64,000 bases of DNA. It comes from Streptomyces venezuelae. Its GTDB lineage: Bacteria > Actinomycetota > Actinomycetes > Streptomycetales > Streptomycetaceae. The notes beneath the pieces were generated by a model that made no database searches, was not told the DNA's origin, and saw only the letters and a list, made by a program, of their open reading frames with translations. Numbering within the stretch: the first letter of the stretch is position 1; every line of letters starts with the position of its first letter. The DNA lies in assembly GCF_008642375.1 (NCBI RefSeq), contig NZ_CP029194.1, positions 930,001-994,000 of the forward strand, given 5' to 3'. The position numbers and the translations under genes are program-made. Below, piece by piece: positions 25,086 through 34,145 of the stretch.

Positions 25086-25118
25086 ACGGGCCCGGTGCCG
25101 TTTCGGCGCCGGGCCCGT
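25086..25118 (+). terminator. Terminator after the flotillin gene
   Basis: ACGGGCCCGGTGCCG and CGGCGCCGGGCCCGT form a 15-bp stem with one G-T pair and a TTT loop, 88 bases after the stop. 24998-25292 otherwise holds no gene. Confidence 0.8.
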
Positions 25119-25292
25119 TGGTGCGATCCCCTGGCCTGGGGGTGGAGGCCGGGCGTCCTTGCGCCTCGGTCTCACGCATGGCCTGGCGCATGTGCGCCTC
25201 TCGGCCGCACGCGTGGCCCGGCCTGGCCTCGGTGGCCCTTCGGCGTCAGCCGCGCGTCGGCGTCGGCTGCGGCCGGGGCCGGGGCCGGGGCC

Positions 25293-25463
25293 TCAGTTGT
25301 GGCCGAACTTCCGCTCCTTGCGGTGGGACGCGTGCTCCACGAGCGGCATCTGCGGCTCTCTCGTGGGGGTTGCCGCGGTCTTCTCCTTCGCGGCCGCCTC
25401 GGTGCGGTGCTCGTGGCCTCCGGTACGGGCGCCTCGGTTGGTCCGGGTCTGTTTCTTGCCCAC
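25293..25463 (-). CDS. Small basic conserved protein
   Basis: 56 residues. The GTG at 25463 is chosen because GGGAGG lies 7 bases upstream. The ATG at 25478 overlaps that ribosome site. Very basic and polar (GKKQTRTNRGARTGGHEHRT, then PTREPQMPLVEHASHRKERK), with no membrane segment. I believe similar short proteins occur in other Streptomyces, but no function is known to me. Monocistronic and upstream of nothing obvious. Confidence 0.6.
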   Translation of the reverse strand: MGKKQTRTNRGARTGGHEHRTEAAAKEKTAATPTREPQMPLVEHASHRKERKFGHN

Positions 25464-25542
25464 GATCGTGCCTCCCATGAAGGGGTCTCGGACCTGTGGT
25501 CCGTATGCCCTCAGCCTCGCACGGGAGGACGAAAGCCGCATG

Positions 25543-26385
25543 TCAGACGGTTCTGTCGAAGACCCGGGCGAAGGCGGCGAGCGTCGGTGTGCCGGAGGAG
25601 CGGTCCAGGACGGCGAAGACGATCTCCTCGAAGTGGCCGGCGAACCGGCCCTCGCCCATGAGCAGTGCCCGGAAGGCGCCCGCGACCACCGCCGGGTCGT
25701 TCCTGAACACCCCACAGCCCCAGGCTCCGAGCACGAGCCGCCGGTAGCCGGCCGCGGCCGCCGTCTCCAGGACCCGCTCGGCGCGGGCGGCCAGGGCCGC
25801 CGGGAGCTGTCCGGCCCGTTCGGGGGTGCGGCGGCGGACGACGCCCGCGTTGGGTGCGGGCGAGGTGAGGAAACCGACCGTGAACGGCTCGTCGAGCAGC
25901 GCGCCGCGTTCGTCGCGGAAGACCGGGACGCGGGGCGAGTGGATCACCCGGTCGGTGTAGAACACGTCCGGGTCCGCGCGGTGGTGGGCGTAGTAGTCGG
26001 GGGCGCGCAGCAGTGTCGCGTGGAGGGCGGAGGCCCGGCAGAGCGCCTCCTCCTGGGCCTGGGCGCCGTTGAGGTAGCCGCCGCCGGGGTTGCGGGCGGA
26101 GGCGAAGTTCAGGACGGCGACCGGGCGGGCGGGGTCGGCGGAGACCATCCGGCGCGCGGCGGCCAGGCTGCTCTCCCCCGTGACGTCCAGGGTGGCCGTG
26201 CGATCGGTGCTCGGGGTGACGGGGACGGGTTCGGGGCCGTGGAGGCGGGTTCCGGCCAGGGCTGCGGTCAGGTCTTCCGTGAGGGAGACGGTCCGGCCGT
26301 CGGGGGCCTGGTACCGGCCCGCGGCCACGATCTCCTCGGTCCGCCGCGCGATCTCGCGCAGTCGTGCGCTCATGACCGCCAGCAT
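25543..26385 (-). CDS. TIGR02452 family protein, bacterial PARG-like
   Basis: 280 residues. It contains the poly(ADP-ribose) glycohydrolase signature: a glycine triplet followed seven residues later by QEE (NPGGGYLNGAQAQEEALCR), preceded by PVAVLNFASA. Further macrodomain strands are YRRLVLGAWGCGVFRNDP and EEIVFAVLD. Bacterial PARGs hydrolyse poly(ADP-ribose) in the cytoplasm. The ATG at 26385 is chosen for its AGGGGAAA ribosome site over the internal ATG at 26373. It diverges from the egt operon with 200 bases between, in which I see no clear regulatory site. Confidence 0.9.
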   Translation of the reverse strand: MLAVMSARLREIARRTEEIVAAGRYQAPDGRTVSLTEDLTAALAGTRLHGPEPVPVTPSTDRTATLDVTGESSLAAARRMVSADPARPVAVLNFASARNPGGGYLNGAQAQEEALCRASALHATLLRAPDYYAHHRADPDVFYTDRVIHSPRVPVFRDERGALLDEPFTVGFLTSPAPNAGVVRRRTPERAGQLPAALAARAERVLETAAAAGYRRLVLGAWGCGVFRNDPAVVAGAFRALLMGEGRFAGHFEEIVFAVLDRSSGTPTLAAFARVFDRTV

Positions 26386-26585
26386 GATCGTTTCCCCTGG
26401 GCGGGGACAACGGATTTTCCGGGGTTTCCGCCGCCGGGGGAAGTTTCGGTCCAACGGGGGCACAGGGGGCGCGTGCGATCGCTGTGGGGCGCTCTTGCAC
26501 GCGGGTCGGCAGTGGCTTTAGGTGGAAGCAGCGGCATCCGGGGCCAGCCCTTCCGGGCCTGTCCGGTGGATCAGGAGGTGCACGG

Positions 26586-27845
26586 ATGGCAGCAGGTGTC
26601 ACACCGCGTGGCGGCCCCGCACTCACCGAGTCGGAGGCGGAGGAACTACTGCGCGGCATCTGTTTCAAGACAGGTCCACCCCGCACGGTGGGGGCGGAGC
26701 TGGAGTGGCTCGTCCATGATCTGCGCGACCCGCGTCTGCCCGTACGGCCGCCGAGGCTGGCCGCCGCGCTCGACACCGTACGGTCCCTGCCGCTGGTCTC
26801 GTCGCTCACCTTCGAACCGGGCGGTCAGCTGGAGCTCAGTTCGCGTCCGGCCGGATCGCTCATGGAGTGTCTCGACTCGCTCGCCGCCGATCTGCGTGCG
26901 GTGCGGGAGGCGCTCGGACCGCTCGGTCTCACCCTGAACGGTTACGGGGTGGACCCCTGGCACGCGCCGCGCGGCCGGGTGCTCCACGAGCCGCGGTACG
27001 ACGCCATGGAGATCGCACTCGACCGCACGGGACCGGCCGGCCGGGCGATGATGTGCGACTCGGCCTCCGTGCAGGTGTGCCTCGACGCCGGTCTCGACGA
27101 GCCGGGTCCGCTCGGCTATCACCGGCGCTGGCGGCTGGCCCATGTCCTCGGCGCGGTGCTCGTCGCGGTCTTCGCCAACTCCCCGCAGCACGGCGGCCGT
27201 CGGACCGGCTGGCGCTCGACGCGGCAGGCGCTGTGGACGGAGCTCGACCCGCGGCGGGCCCTCGCGCCCCTGGCGGACGGTAAGCCCCGCGACGAGTGGA
27301 CCGCGCACGTCCTGGACACCCCGGTGATGTGCGTACGGGCTGCCGAGGGACCGTGGGCGGTACCGGAGGGGCTGACCTTCCGCGAGTGGCTGCGCACCGG
27401 TCTCCCCCGCCCCGCGGGCCTCGACGACCTGAACTACCACGTGACGACGCTCTTCCCGCCGGTCCGGCCGCGCGGCCATCTGGAGCTGCGGATGATCGAC
27501 GCGCAGCCCGGCCCGGACGGCTGGATGGTGCCGGTGGCCGTGACGACGGCCGTCTTCGAGGACCCGGAGGCGGCCGAGGCCGTGCACCGGGCGGTCGAAC
27601 CCCTCGCGGAGCGGGCCGGGCCGGGGCCGGCGCCGCGCAATCCGCTGTGGCTGGCGGCGGCGCGGGACGGCCTCGCCGACCCCGGGCTGCACTCCGCCGC
27701 CCGCGCGGTCTTCTCGGCTGCCCTCGACGCACTGCCCCGGATCGGGGCGAGCGAGAAGGTACGGCGGGCCGTCGCCGCCTTCCAGGAGCGGTACGTGATC
27801 CCTGGGGGCTGCCCCGCCGACGAGCTGCAGGTGGTGACGTCATGA
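26586..27845 (+). CDS. egtA: Glutamate-cysteine ligase of ergothioneine biosynthesis
   Basis: 419 residues; ATG with a strong AGGAGG upstream. EgtA makes gamma-glutamylcysteine, the sulfur donor for ergothioneine. The GCS2-type fold shows VGAELEWLVHDLRDPRLPV at the start of the catalytic barrel, SLTFEPGGQLELSSRPAGSL, MMCDSASVQVCLDAG, FANSPQHGG and HLELRMIDAQPG near the end. First of four coupled genes egtA-egtB-egtC-egtD, sharing an ATGA overlap with egtB. The position and order match the actinobacterial ergothioneine operon, so the assignment is firm. Confidence 0.95.
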   Translation: MAAGVTPRGGPALTESEAEELLRGICFKTGPPRTVGAELEWLVHDLRDPRLPVRPPRLAAALDTVRSLPLVSSLTFEPGGQLELSSRPAGSLMECLDSLAADLRAVREALGPLGLTLNGYGVDPWHAPRGRVLHEPRYDAMEIALDRTGPAGRAMMCDSASVQVCLDAGLDEPGPLGYHRRWRLAHVLGAVLVAVFANSPQHGGRRTGWRSTRQALWTELDPRRALAPLADGKPRDEWTAHVLDTPVMCVRAAEGPWAVPEGLTFREWLRTGLPRPAGLDDLNYHVTTLFPPVRPRGHLELRMIDAQPGPDGWMVPVAVTTAVFEDPEAAEAVHRAVEPLAERAGPGPAPRNPLWLAAARDGLADPGLHSAARAVFSAALDALPRIGASEKVRRAVAAFQERYVIPGGCPADELQVVTS

Positions 27846-29176
27846 CCGGGACGACGGATCGCGCTCCGGGGATCGATCCGGAGGCACTGCGCGCGCGGGC
27901 CCTGGACGCCCTGACGCTCGCGCGCGAGCGCACGGCCCTCCTCACGTCCTGCGTCGAGGACGACGAACTCACGGCCCAGCACTCGCCGTTGATGTCGCCA
28001 CTGGTCTGGGACCTGGCGCACATCGGCAACCAGGAGGAGCAGTGGCTGTGGCGGGCCGTCGCGGGGCGGGACGCGCTGCGCCCGGAGATCGACTCCCTCT
28101 ACGACGCCTTCGAACACCCGCGCGCCTCCCGCCCCTCGCTGCCGCTGCTCCCGCCGGGCGAGGCCCGCGCCTACGCGGCGGACGTGCGCCTGCGGATCCT
28201 CGACGTGCTGGAGAGCGCCCCACTGGAGGGGCGGCCGCTGCTCGACGACGGCTTCGCCTTCGGCATGATCGCCCAGCACGAACAGCAGCACGACGAGACC
28301 ATGCTGATCACTCATCAGCTGCGCAAGGGACCGGCGGCACTCACCGCTCCCCCACCGCCGGTCTCGCGCTCCGGTCCGCTCCCTCCCGAAGTCCTCGTCC
28401 CCGGCGGCCCGTTCACGATGGGCACCTCGGACGAGCCGTGGGCCCTCGACAACGAGCGTCCCGCCCACGCCCGGATCGTTCCGGCGTTCTTCGTCGACAC
28501 CACCCCCGTCACGAACGGCGCCTATCTCGCCTTCATGGCGGACGGCGGCTACACGGACCGGCGCTGGTGGCGGCCCGAGGGCTGGGCCCAGATCCGGGAG
28601 CACGGCATCGGGGCGCCGCTCTTCTGGAGCCGGGACGGCGGACAGTGGCTGCGCCGCCGCTTCGGGGTGACCGAGCCCGTACCCCTGGACGAGCCGGTCC
28701 TGCACGTGAGCTGGTACGAGGCGGACGCCTGCGCGCGCTGGGCCGGACGCCGGCTCCCCACCGAGGCCGAGTGGGAGAAGGCCGCCCGGTACGACCCGGT
28801 CTCGGGACGCTCGCGCCGCTACCCCTGGGGCGACGCCGATCCCGGCCCCGAGCACGCGAACCTCGGGCAGCGGCACCTGCGCCCGGCGGCCGCGGGCAGC
28901 TACCCGGAGGGCGCATCGCCGCTCGGGGTGAGGCAGTTGATCGGTGACGTGTGGGAGTGGACGGCGAGCGACTTCCTGCCGTACCCGGGCTTCACGGCCT
29001 TCCCGTACAAGGAGTACTCGGAGGTCTTCTTCGGACCGGAGCACAAGGTCCTGCGGGGCGGGTCGTTCGCGGTGGACCCGGTCGCCTGCCGGGGCACCTT
29101 CCGCAACTGGGACCTGCCCGTGCGGCGCCAGATCTTCTCGGGCTTCCGTACGGCGCGGACCGCGGAGCTCGACTGA
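27842..29176 (+). CDS. egtB: Hercynylcysteine sulfoxide synthase
   Basis: 444 residues. EgtB is a non-haem iron enzyme that joins hercynine and gamma-glutamylcysteine with oxygen. The N-terminal DinB-like domain contains the iron-binding motif HX3HXE as AQHEQQHDETM, and an earlier His in LVWDLAHIGNQEEQW. The C-terminal formylglycine-generating-enzyme/sulfatase-modifying domain carries VPGGPFTMGT, LPTEAEWEKAARY, GDVWEWTASDF and VLRGGSF. It starts inside the egtA stop (ATGA) and its own TGA overlaps the egtC ATG by one base. Length is normal for the family. Confidence 0.96.
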   Translation: MTGTTDRAPGIDPEALRARALDALTLARERTALLTSCVEDDELTAQHSPLMSPLVWDLAHIGNQEEQWLWRAVAGRDALRPEIDSLYDAFEHPRASRPSLPLLPPGEARAYAADVRLRILDVLESAPLEGRPLLDDGFAFGMIAQHEQQHDETMLITHQLRKGPAALTAPPPPVSRSGPLPPEVLVPGGPFTMGTSDEPWALDNERPAHARIVPAFFVDTTPVTNGAYLAFMADGGYTDRRWWRPEGWAQIREHGIGAPLFWSRDGGQWLRRRFGVTEPVPLDEPVLHVSWYEADACARWAGRRLPTEAEWEKAARYDPVSGRSRRYPWGDADPGPEHANLGQRHLRPAAAGSYPEGASPLGVRQLIGDVWEWTASDFLPYPGFTAFPYKEYSEVFFGPEHKVLRGGSFAVDPVACRGTFRNWDLPVRRQIFSGFRTARTAELD

Positions 29177-29928
29177 TGTGCCGTCATCTCGCGTACGTGG
29201 GCGGGCCTGTGACGCTGGGTGAGCTGCTGGTCCGGCCGGAGCACGCCCTGCTGCGCCAGTCCTGGGAGCCTCGTCACCAGACGAGCGGTGTCGTGAACGC
29301 CGACGGCTTCGGGGTGGGCTGGTACGCGGAGGGCGATCCGGTGCCCGCGCGGTACCGGCGGGCGGGACCCATCTGGAGCGACCTCTCCTTCGCGGACCTC
29401 GCCCGGGTGGTCCGCACCGGGGCGCTGCTCGCGGCGGTACGGGGCGCCACCTCGCCCGGCGCCGACGGGGAGGCCGCGGCGGCTCCGTTCACCGCCGGCC
29501 CCTGGCTGTTCAGCCACAACGGCGCCGTCAGCGGCTGGCCCGGCTCCCTGGCCGCCACGGCCGGCGCGCTCCCGGCCGAGGCGCTGCTGGGTCTTGAGGC
29601 GCGCAGCGACTCGGCGCTGATCTGGGCGCTCGTCCTGCACCGGCTGCGGGCCGGGGACGCACCGGGGACGGCCCTCGCCGACACGGTCCGGGAGGTCGCC
29701 GGGGCGGCGCCCGGCTCCTCGCTGAACCTGCTGCTCACCGACGGCACCACCGTCACCGCGGCGGCCTGGGGGAACAGCCACTGGTACCTGACGGGCCCCG
29801 ACCGTGTGGTCGTGGCCTCCGAACCGTACGACGACGATCCACGGTGGCGCGAGGTCCCCGAGCACACGCTCGTGACCGCCGACCGCGGCGACGTCACCCT
29901 CACCCCGCTCAAGGAGCCGTCCGCGTGA
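29176..29928 (+). CDS. egtC: Gamma-glutamyl-hercynylcysteine sulfoxide hydrolase
   Basis: 250 residues. EgtC is a class II glutamine-amidotransferase-like hydrolase that removes the gamma-glutamyl group from the EgtB product. After removal of Met the nucleophile is Cys2 (MCRHLAYVGGP). NADGFGVGWYAEGDPVPARY, ARVVRTGALLAAVRGATSPG and FSHNGAVSGW are the typical substrate pocket and oxyanion elements. Overlaps egtB by one base (TGATG) and egtD by four (GTGA), so translation is probably coupled throughout. Confidence 0.95.
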   Translation: MCRHLAYVGGPVTLGELLVRPEHALLRQSWEPRHQTSGVVNADGFGVGWYAEGDPVPARYRRAGPIWSDLSFADLARVVRTGALLAAVRGATSPGADGEAAAAPFTAGPWLFSHNGAVSGWPGSLAATAGALPAEALLGLEARSDSALIWALVLHRLRAGDAPGTALADTVREVAGAAPGSSLNLLLTDGTTVTAAAWGNSHWYLTGPDRVVVASEPYDDDPRWREVPEHTLVTADRGDVTLTPLKEPSA

Positions 29929-30890
29929 GCCCGTTCCAGCTGACCCGTACCCTCGCCCCCGACGCCGCGGGCGCCGATCTGCGCACCGACGTCCTGCACG
30001 GGCTGACCCGCTCCCCCAAGACGCTGCCGCCGAAGTGGTTCTACGACGCCCGGGGCAGCGAGCTGTTCGAGGAGATCACCCGGCTGCCCGAGTACTACCC
30101 GACCCGGGCCGAGCGGGAGATCCTGATCGCCCGGGCGCCGGAGATCGCCGCGGCCACCGGGGCCAGGACCCTGGTCGAGCTGGGCTCGGGCTCCTCCGAG
30201 AAGACCCGGTTCCTGATCGACGCGCTCCTTCCCGGTCTGGACAGCTATGTACCCGTGGACGTGAGCGAGTCCGCGCTGACCGGGGCGGCCGAGTCCCTGC
30301 TCGCGGACCGGCCGGAGCTGAGCGTGCACGCCCTGGTCGCCGACTTCACCCGGGGGCTCGCGCTGCCGGGGACACCCGGCCCGCGCCTGGTCGCGTTCCT
30401 CGGCGGCACGATCGGCAATCTGCTCCCCTCCGAGCGGCGGACCTTCCTGCGCTCGGTCCGGGCGATGCTCACCCCGGGCGACGCGCTGCTGCTCGGCACG
30501 GACCTGGTGAAGGACGAGCAGACGCTCGTCGCCGCCTACGACGACGCGGCCGGGGTGACGGCCGCGTTCAACAAGAACGTGCTGTCCGTGATCGACCGGG
30601 AGCTCGGCGCCGACGCGGATCCGGGCGACTTCGACCACGTGGCGCTCTGGGACCGGGACCGCGAGTGGATCGAGATGCGGCTGCGCGCGCGGCACTCCCT
30701 CACGGTGAAGATCCCCGAACTGGATCTCGTGGTGCCCTTCGCGGCGGGCGAGGAGGTACGGACGGAGGTGTCGGCGAAGTTCCGTCAGGCGGGGGTGCGG
30801 GACGAGCTGGCGGAGGCGGGGCTCGATCTCTCCCGCTGGTGGACGGACGACGAGGGCAGGTTCGCCCTCTCGCTCGCGACGGCCCGCTGA
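29925..30890 (+). CDS. egtD: Histidine N-alpha-methyltransferase
   Basis: 321 residues from GTG within the egtC stop. EgtD uses three SAM to trimethylate histidine to hercynine, the first committed step. The SAM site is TLVELGSGSSEKTRFLIDAL and YVPVDVSESAL. LVAFLGGTIGNLLPSERRTF and LLLGTDLVKDEQTLVAAYDD are family hallmarks, with FNKNVLSVIDRELGAD following. No egtE (C-S lyase) follows. In Streptomyces that step is often encoded elsewhere. The last 106 bases overlap the convergent acyltransferase gene. Confidence 0.95.
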   Translation: MSPFQLTRTLAPDAAGADLRTDVLHGLTRSPKTLPPKWFYDARGSELFEEITRLPEYYPTRAEREILIARAPEIAAATGARTLVELGSGSSEKTRFLIDALLPGLDSYVPVDVSESALTGAAESLLADRPELSVHALVADFTRGLALPGTPGPRLVAFLGGTIGNLLPSERRTFLRSVRAMLTPGDALLLGTDLVKDEQTLVAAYDDAAGVTAAFNKNVLSVIDRELGADADPGDFDHVALWDRDREWIEMRLRARHSLTVKIPELDLVVPFAAGEEVRTEVSAKFRQAGVRDELAEAGLDLSRWWTDDEGRFALSLATAR

Positions 30891-31792
30891 GCGACGACGA
30901 GGGGAGCGGAAGCGCGCGGAGCGGCGCGACGGAGGACGGCGCGCTGAGGGACGGCACGCTGAGGGGCGGCGGTCCCGGCCTCCGCGACGGCCCGCTGGGC
31001 CGCGGCGGCCAGGGAGCGGCGGTCCGGGTGGCGGGCAGCCGGTATCGGTTCCAGCAGCCGTACGTCGGCGGTGACCCCGCGGGTGGCGACGAGCCGCCAC
31101 AGGGAGGCGCCCAACGGGTCGTCCCCGACGTAGGCGGCGGCATCGGTGGGCCGGTAGTCGATCCGTACGGGCTGGACGTCGGCCCCGCCGTCCAGCGCGG
31201 CCTGGAAGGCGGCCGGCCGGAAGCGGCCCCCGGCCCGTCCGCACCAGGTCGACCCCTCGGGGAAGACGATCACCCGGCCGCCGCCCGCGAGCACCGCGGC
31301 CATCGCGCGTACGGTGCCGGGCAGGGCCCTGAGCCGGTCCCGGTCGATGAAGAGGGTCCCCCCGAGCACGGCGAGCGCGCCGAGGACCGGCCACTGCCGT
31401 ACCTCGGTCTTGGCGACCATCCGGCCGGGGAGGACGGCCGCGAGAAGCGGGATGTCCAGCCAGGAGACGTGGTTGGCGACGACGAGGAGCGGCCGTCCGG
31501 CAGGGGCGGGGAGCCCGGAGAAGCGGGCGCGCACGCCGAAGGCGCGGACGACGGCCCGTACCCAGTACCGGACGAGGGCGAGCCGTGCCGGCGCCGGCAG
31601 GACCCGGGCGGCCGGTACGCACAGGACGCCGAGGAGGACCGTGACGATCCCGGCGGCCAGCCGCGCCGCGGCCAGGGCGGCGCCCGCCGCGCGGGCCGTG
31701 CTGCCGGCGCCCGGGTCCGGGTGGGCGGCGCAGCGGGCAGGGGTGCAGGGGGCCGTGGGGAGCCACGGCGAGAGTGCCGTGGTGCCGGTCAC
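30785..31792 (-). CDS. 1-acyl-sn-glycerol-3-phosphate acyltransferase-like (OlsA-like)
   Basis: 335 residues from GTG overlapping the stop of the upstream gene (GTGA). PlsC-family acyltransferase: the catalytic HX4D is in VVANHVSWLDIPLL, and the phosphate-binding FPEGSTW motif follows. A hydrophobic N-terminus (LAAGIVTVLLGVLCVPAARV) anchors it to the membrane. Coupled to an OlsB-like N-acyltransferase, so acylation of lyso-ornithine lipid is a good guess. The C-terminal 60 residues are low complexity with repeated QRAV and run antisense through the end of egtD. They may be a recent stop-loss extension. Confidence 0.85.
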   Translation of the reverse strand: MTGTTALSPWLPTAPCTPARCAAHPDPGAGSTARAAGAALAAARLAAGIVTVLLGVLCVPAARVLPAPARLALVRYWVRAVVRAFGVRARFSGLPAPAGRPLLVVANHVSWLDIPLLAAVLPGRMVAKTEVRQWPVLGALAVLGGTLFIDRDRLRALPGTVRAMAAVLAGGGRVIVFPEGSTWCGRAGGRFRPAAFQAALDGGADVQPVRIDYRPTDAAAYVGDDPLGASLWRLVATRGVTADVRLLEPIPAARHPDRRSLAAAAQRAVAEAGTAAPQRAVPQRAVLRRAAPRASAPLVVAQRAVASERANLPSSSVHQRERSSPASASSSRTPA

Positions 31793-32655
31793 GGGGCGGG
31801 GACGAGCGACAGGAAGTGGTTGAGGTAGCGCGGGTTGGTGCGGCGCAGGGAGAGCAGGACGTACAGGTCGGCGACGCCGAAGTCGGGGTCGTGGGCGGGG
31901 GCGCCGCAGACCCAGGCCCCGAGGCGGAGGTAGCCGCGCAGCAGGGGCGGGAGTTCGGTGCGGCCTTCGGGGCGGGCGACGCCGTCGGCGTTCCAGAGCC
32001 TGTGCGGGGTGACCCAGTACTCCTCGGGGGCGAGGTGCTTGGCCTTGACGGCGTCCCAGGTGGCGGCGGCGAGGGTGCCGCCGTCGGCGAGGGGGATCGA
32101 ACAGCAGCCGGCGAGCCAGTTGTGGCCGGTCCGGGTCATGTAGCGGGCGAGCCCGGCCCAGATGAGGGAGATGACGGCGCCGTTGCGGTGGGCGGGGTGC
32201 ACGCAGGACCGGCCGACCTCCACGAGGTCGTGGCGGACGGGGGCGAGCCGGGTGAGGTCGAACTCGCTCTCGGAGTAGAGGCGGCCGGCGACGGCGGCCC
32301 GCTCGGGCGGCAGGATCCGGTAGGTGCCGACGACGTCGCCGGTGGCCTCGTCCCGTACGAGCAGGTGGTCGCAGTATGCGTCGAAGGCGTCGGAGTCGAG
32401 GCCGGGTTCGGGTCCGTCGAGCCGGGCGCCCAGTTCGCCGGCGAAGACCTGGTGGCGCAGCCGCTGGGCGGCTCGTACGTCCTCCTGGTCACGGGCGAGG
32501 CCGACCACGTACCGGGGTGCGGGCTGCTCGGCGCGGGCCTGGGGCTGGGCGGGGACGGATCCCGTTCCGGCGGGAACGGACCCGGTGGTGAGGGCCCCGG
32601 TGGTGAGGGCCCCGGTCCCGGCGGGGACGGCGAGCGTGGGCGACGGTGCGGTCAT
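31789..32655 (-). CDS. GNAT-fold N-acyltransferase (OlsB-like)
   Basis: 288 residues. ATG 32655 is chosen for the GGAGGAG ribosome site. After a Pro/Thr/Gly-repeat N-terminus (TGALTTGALTTGSVPAGTGS) the domain reads AQRLRHQVFAGELGARLDGP, DAYCDHLLVRDEATGDVVGT, VEVGRSCVHPAHRNGAVISL and LAGCCSIPLADGG. These are typical of the ornithine-acyl-ACP N-acyltransferase/hemolysin-like family. OlsB makes lyso-ornithine lipid from ornithine and 3-hydroxyacyl-ACP, and the coupled downstream PlsC-like gene would add the second chain. Ornithine lipids replace phospholipids under phosphate stress. No Pho box is visible. Confidence 0.82.
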   Translation of the reverse strand: MTAPSPTLAVPAGTGALTTGALTTGSVPAGTGSVPAQPQARAEQPAPRYVVGLARDQEDVRAAQRLRHQVFAGELGARLDGPEPGLDSDAFDAYCDHLLVRDEATGDVVGTYRILPPERAAVAGRLYSESEFDLTRLAPVRHDLVEVGRSCVHPAHRNGAVISLIWAGLARYMTRTGHNWLAGCCSIPLADGGTLAAATWDAVKAKHLAPEEYWVTPHRLWNADGVARPEGRTELPPLLRGYLRLGAWVCGAPAHDPDFGVADLYVLLSLRRTNPRYLNHFLSLVPAP

Positions 32656-32793
32656 GTCGGGCTCCTCCGGCGGACGGAAGGGGAAGGGGCGGGACCGGGC
32701 CGCGTGAGCGGTGGCCCGGCTCCCTACTTCTTCCGTCACCGGCTGGATTCGACATGACCGTCCGGGGGCTCGCGGATGTGCGAACGCTGAATG

Positions 32794-34041
32794 CTATTCG
32801 GCGAGCGTGTCCGAGATCTCCGCCGAGGCCTTCTCGGCGGCCTCCTTCGGGTCCTCGCCCTGGAGGACGGCCGTCATGTACGGCTTGATGGGGTTGTCGG
32901 CCTCGACGTTCGCCCACTGCGGGGAGTTGGGAGTGGCCCGGCCGCGTGCGGCGGCCGCCGCCATGACGGCGGTCGCCTCCTGGCCGGAGACGACGGAGGC
33001 GAGCCCCTTCTTGTTGGGCACGTATCCCATGGCGCGGGCGAGTTCGGTCTGCCACTTCTCGCCGGCGAGCGCCTTGACGACGTCCAGGGCGGCGCCGCGC
33101 TGGGGCGCGTTCTCCGGGATGATGAGGTCGGAGCCGCCGGTGAAGACGACGCAGGGCCGGTCGGCCTTCTTGCCGGGTATCGCGAAGTAGCCGAGCTTGT
33201 CCTTGAGGGCCGGGTTGGCCTTGAGGATCGACGCGACGGCGCTGGGCGTGGCGATGATCTGGGCGACGTCGCCCTTGGCGAAGACGTCGGCCTGCGGAGG
33301 GTTCTGCTCGTCGGCGTTCTTGGGGCCGGTGCCGAGGGACTGGAGCTTCTTGTAGAAGTCCATGCCGCGCAGGGCCGCGGGGCTGCCGAGGGCGCCGGTC
33401 CACTCGCCGCCCTTGTCGACGGCGAGTTCGCCGCCCTCGTCCCAGATGAAGCCGGAGAGGGTGTACCAGTCCTGGCCTGCGAGGTAGATGCCCTGGGCGC
33501 CGCCGCGGTTGAGCTTCTCGGTGTCGGCGAGCCATTCGGCCTGGGTGACCGGGGGCTTGTCGATCCCGGCGTCCTGGAACAGGTCCTTGTTGTAGATGAC
33601 GATGCGGTTGGCCGCGTACCAGGGGATGCCGTACTGGGAACCGTTGATGCTGCCCGGCTCGGCGAGACCCGGGAGCCAGTCCTCGCTGCCGAGGTCGCGG
33701 ACGGACTCCAGGGTGAGGTCGTAGAGCTTCTCGGTGTCGGCGTACTGGGCGACCTGGGTGTTGCCGACCTCGATCACGTCGGGTCCGCCGGAGCCCTCGA
33801 TGGCCTCGGTGACCTTCTTCCCGATGCCGGTCCAGTCCTGGATCGTGATGTCGAGCTCGACCCCGTCGTGCTCTTCCTCGTAGGCCTCGGTGAAACGCGT
33901 GAGGAAGTCCTCGCTGGCGCTGTCCCGCATGAGCCAGATGCTGACGGTCTTCGTCTGGCCCCCGCCCGGCAGCATCCCGCACCCGGTGAGCGCGAGCGCG
34001 GTGGCGACTGCCAAGGGGCAGGCGAGATGGCGGTTCTTCAC
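32794..34041 (-). CDS. ABC transporter sugar-binding lipoprotein
   Basis: 415 residues. GTG 34041 is chosen because AGAAGGTG precedes it by five bases. The lipoprotein signal is AVATALALTGC (lipobox Cys about residue 18). The type 1 extracellular solute-binding fold follows: KTVSIWLMRDSASEDFLTRF, GPDVIEVGNTQVAQYADTEK, YGIPWYAANRIVIYNKDLFQ and DVAQIIATPSAVASILKANP. No permease genes adjoin it, so it must use membrane components encoded elsewhere, such as shared MsiK-powered systems. A DasR-type operator candidate lies about 105-120 bases upstream, pointing to amino-sugar or related carbohydrate control. Confidence 0.9.
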   Translation of the reverse strand: MKNRHLACPLAVATALALTGCGMLPGGGQTKTVSIWLMRDSASEDFLTRFTEAYEEEHDGVELDITIQDWTGIGKKVTEAIEGSGGPDVIEVGNTQVAQYADTEKLYDLTLESVRDLGSEDWLPGLAEPGSINGSQYGIPWYAANRIVIYNKDLFQDAGIDKPPVTQAEWLADTEKLNRGGAQGIYLAGQDWYTLSGFIWDEGGELAVDKGGEWTGALGSPAALRGMDFYKKLQSLGTGPKNADEQNPPQADVFAKGDVAQIIATPSAVASILKANPALKDKLGYFAIPGKKADRPCVVFTGGSDLIIPENAPQRGAALDVVKALAGEKWQTELARAMGYVPNKKGLASVVSGQEATAVMAAAAARGRATPNSPQWANVEADNPIKPYMTAVLQGEDPKEAAEKASAEISDTLAE

Positions 34042-34145
34042 GTAGGTCACCTTCTGCTGTTCTGCACAGGTTCGTGCGGCATTGGGGGCTGACCCGACGT
34101 GGGGGGACCGAACGGGGTGTTCGCGCGGGTATGTGGCCTGGATTC

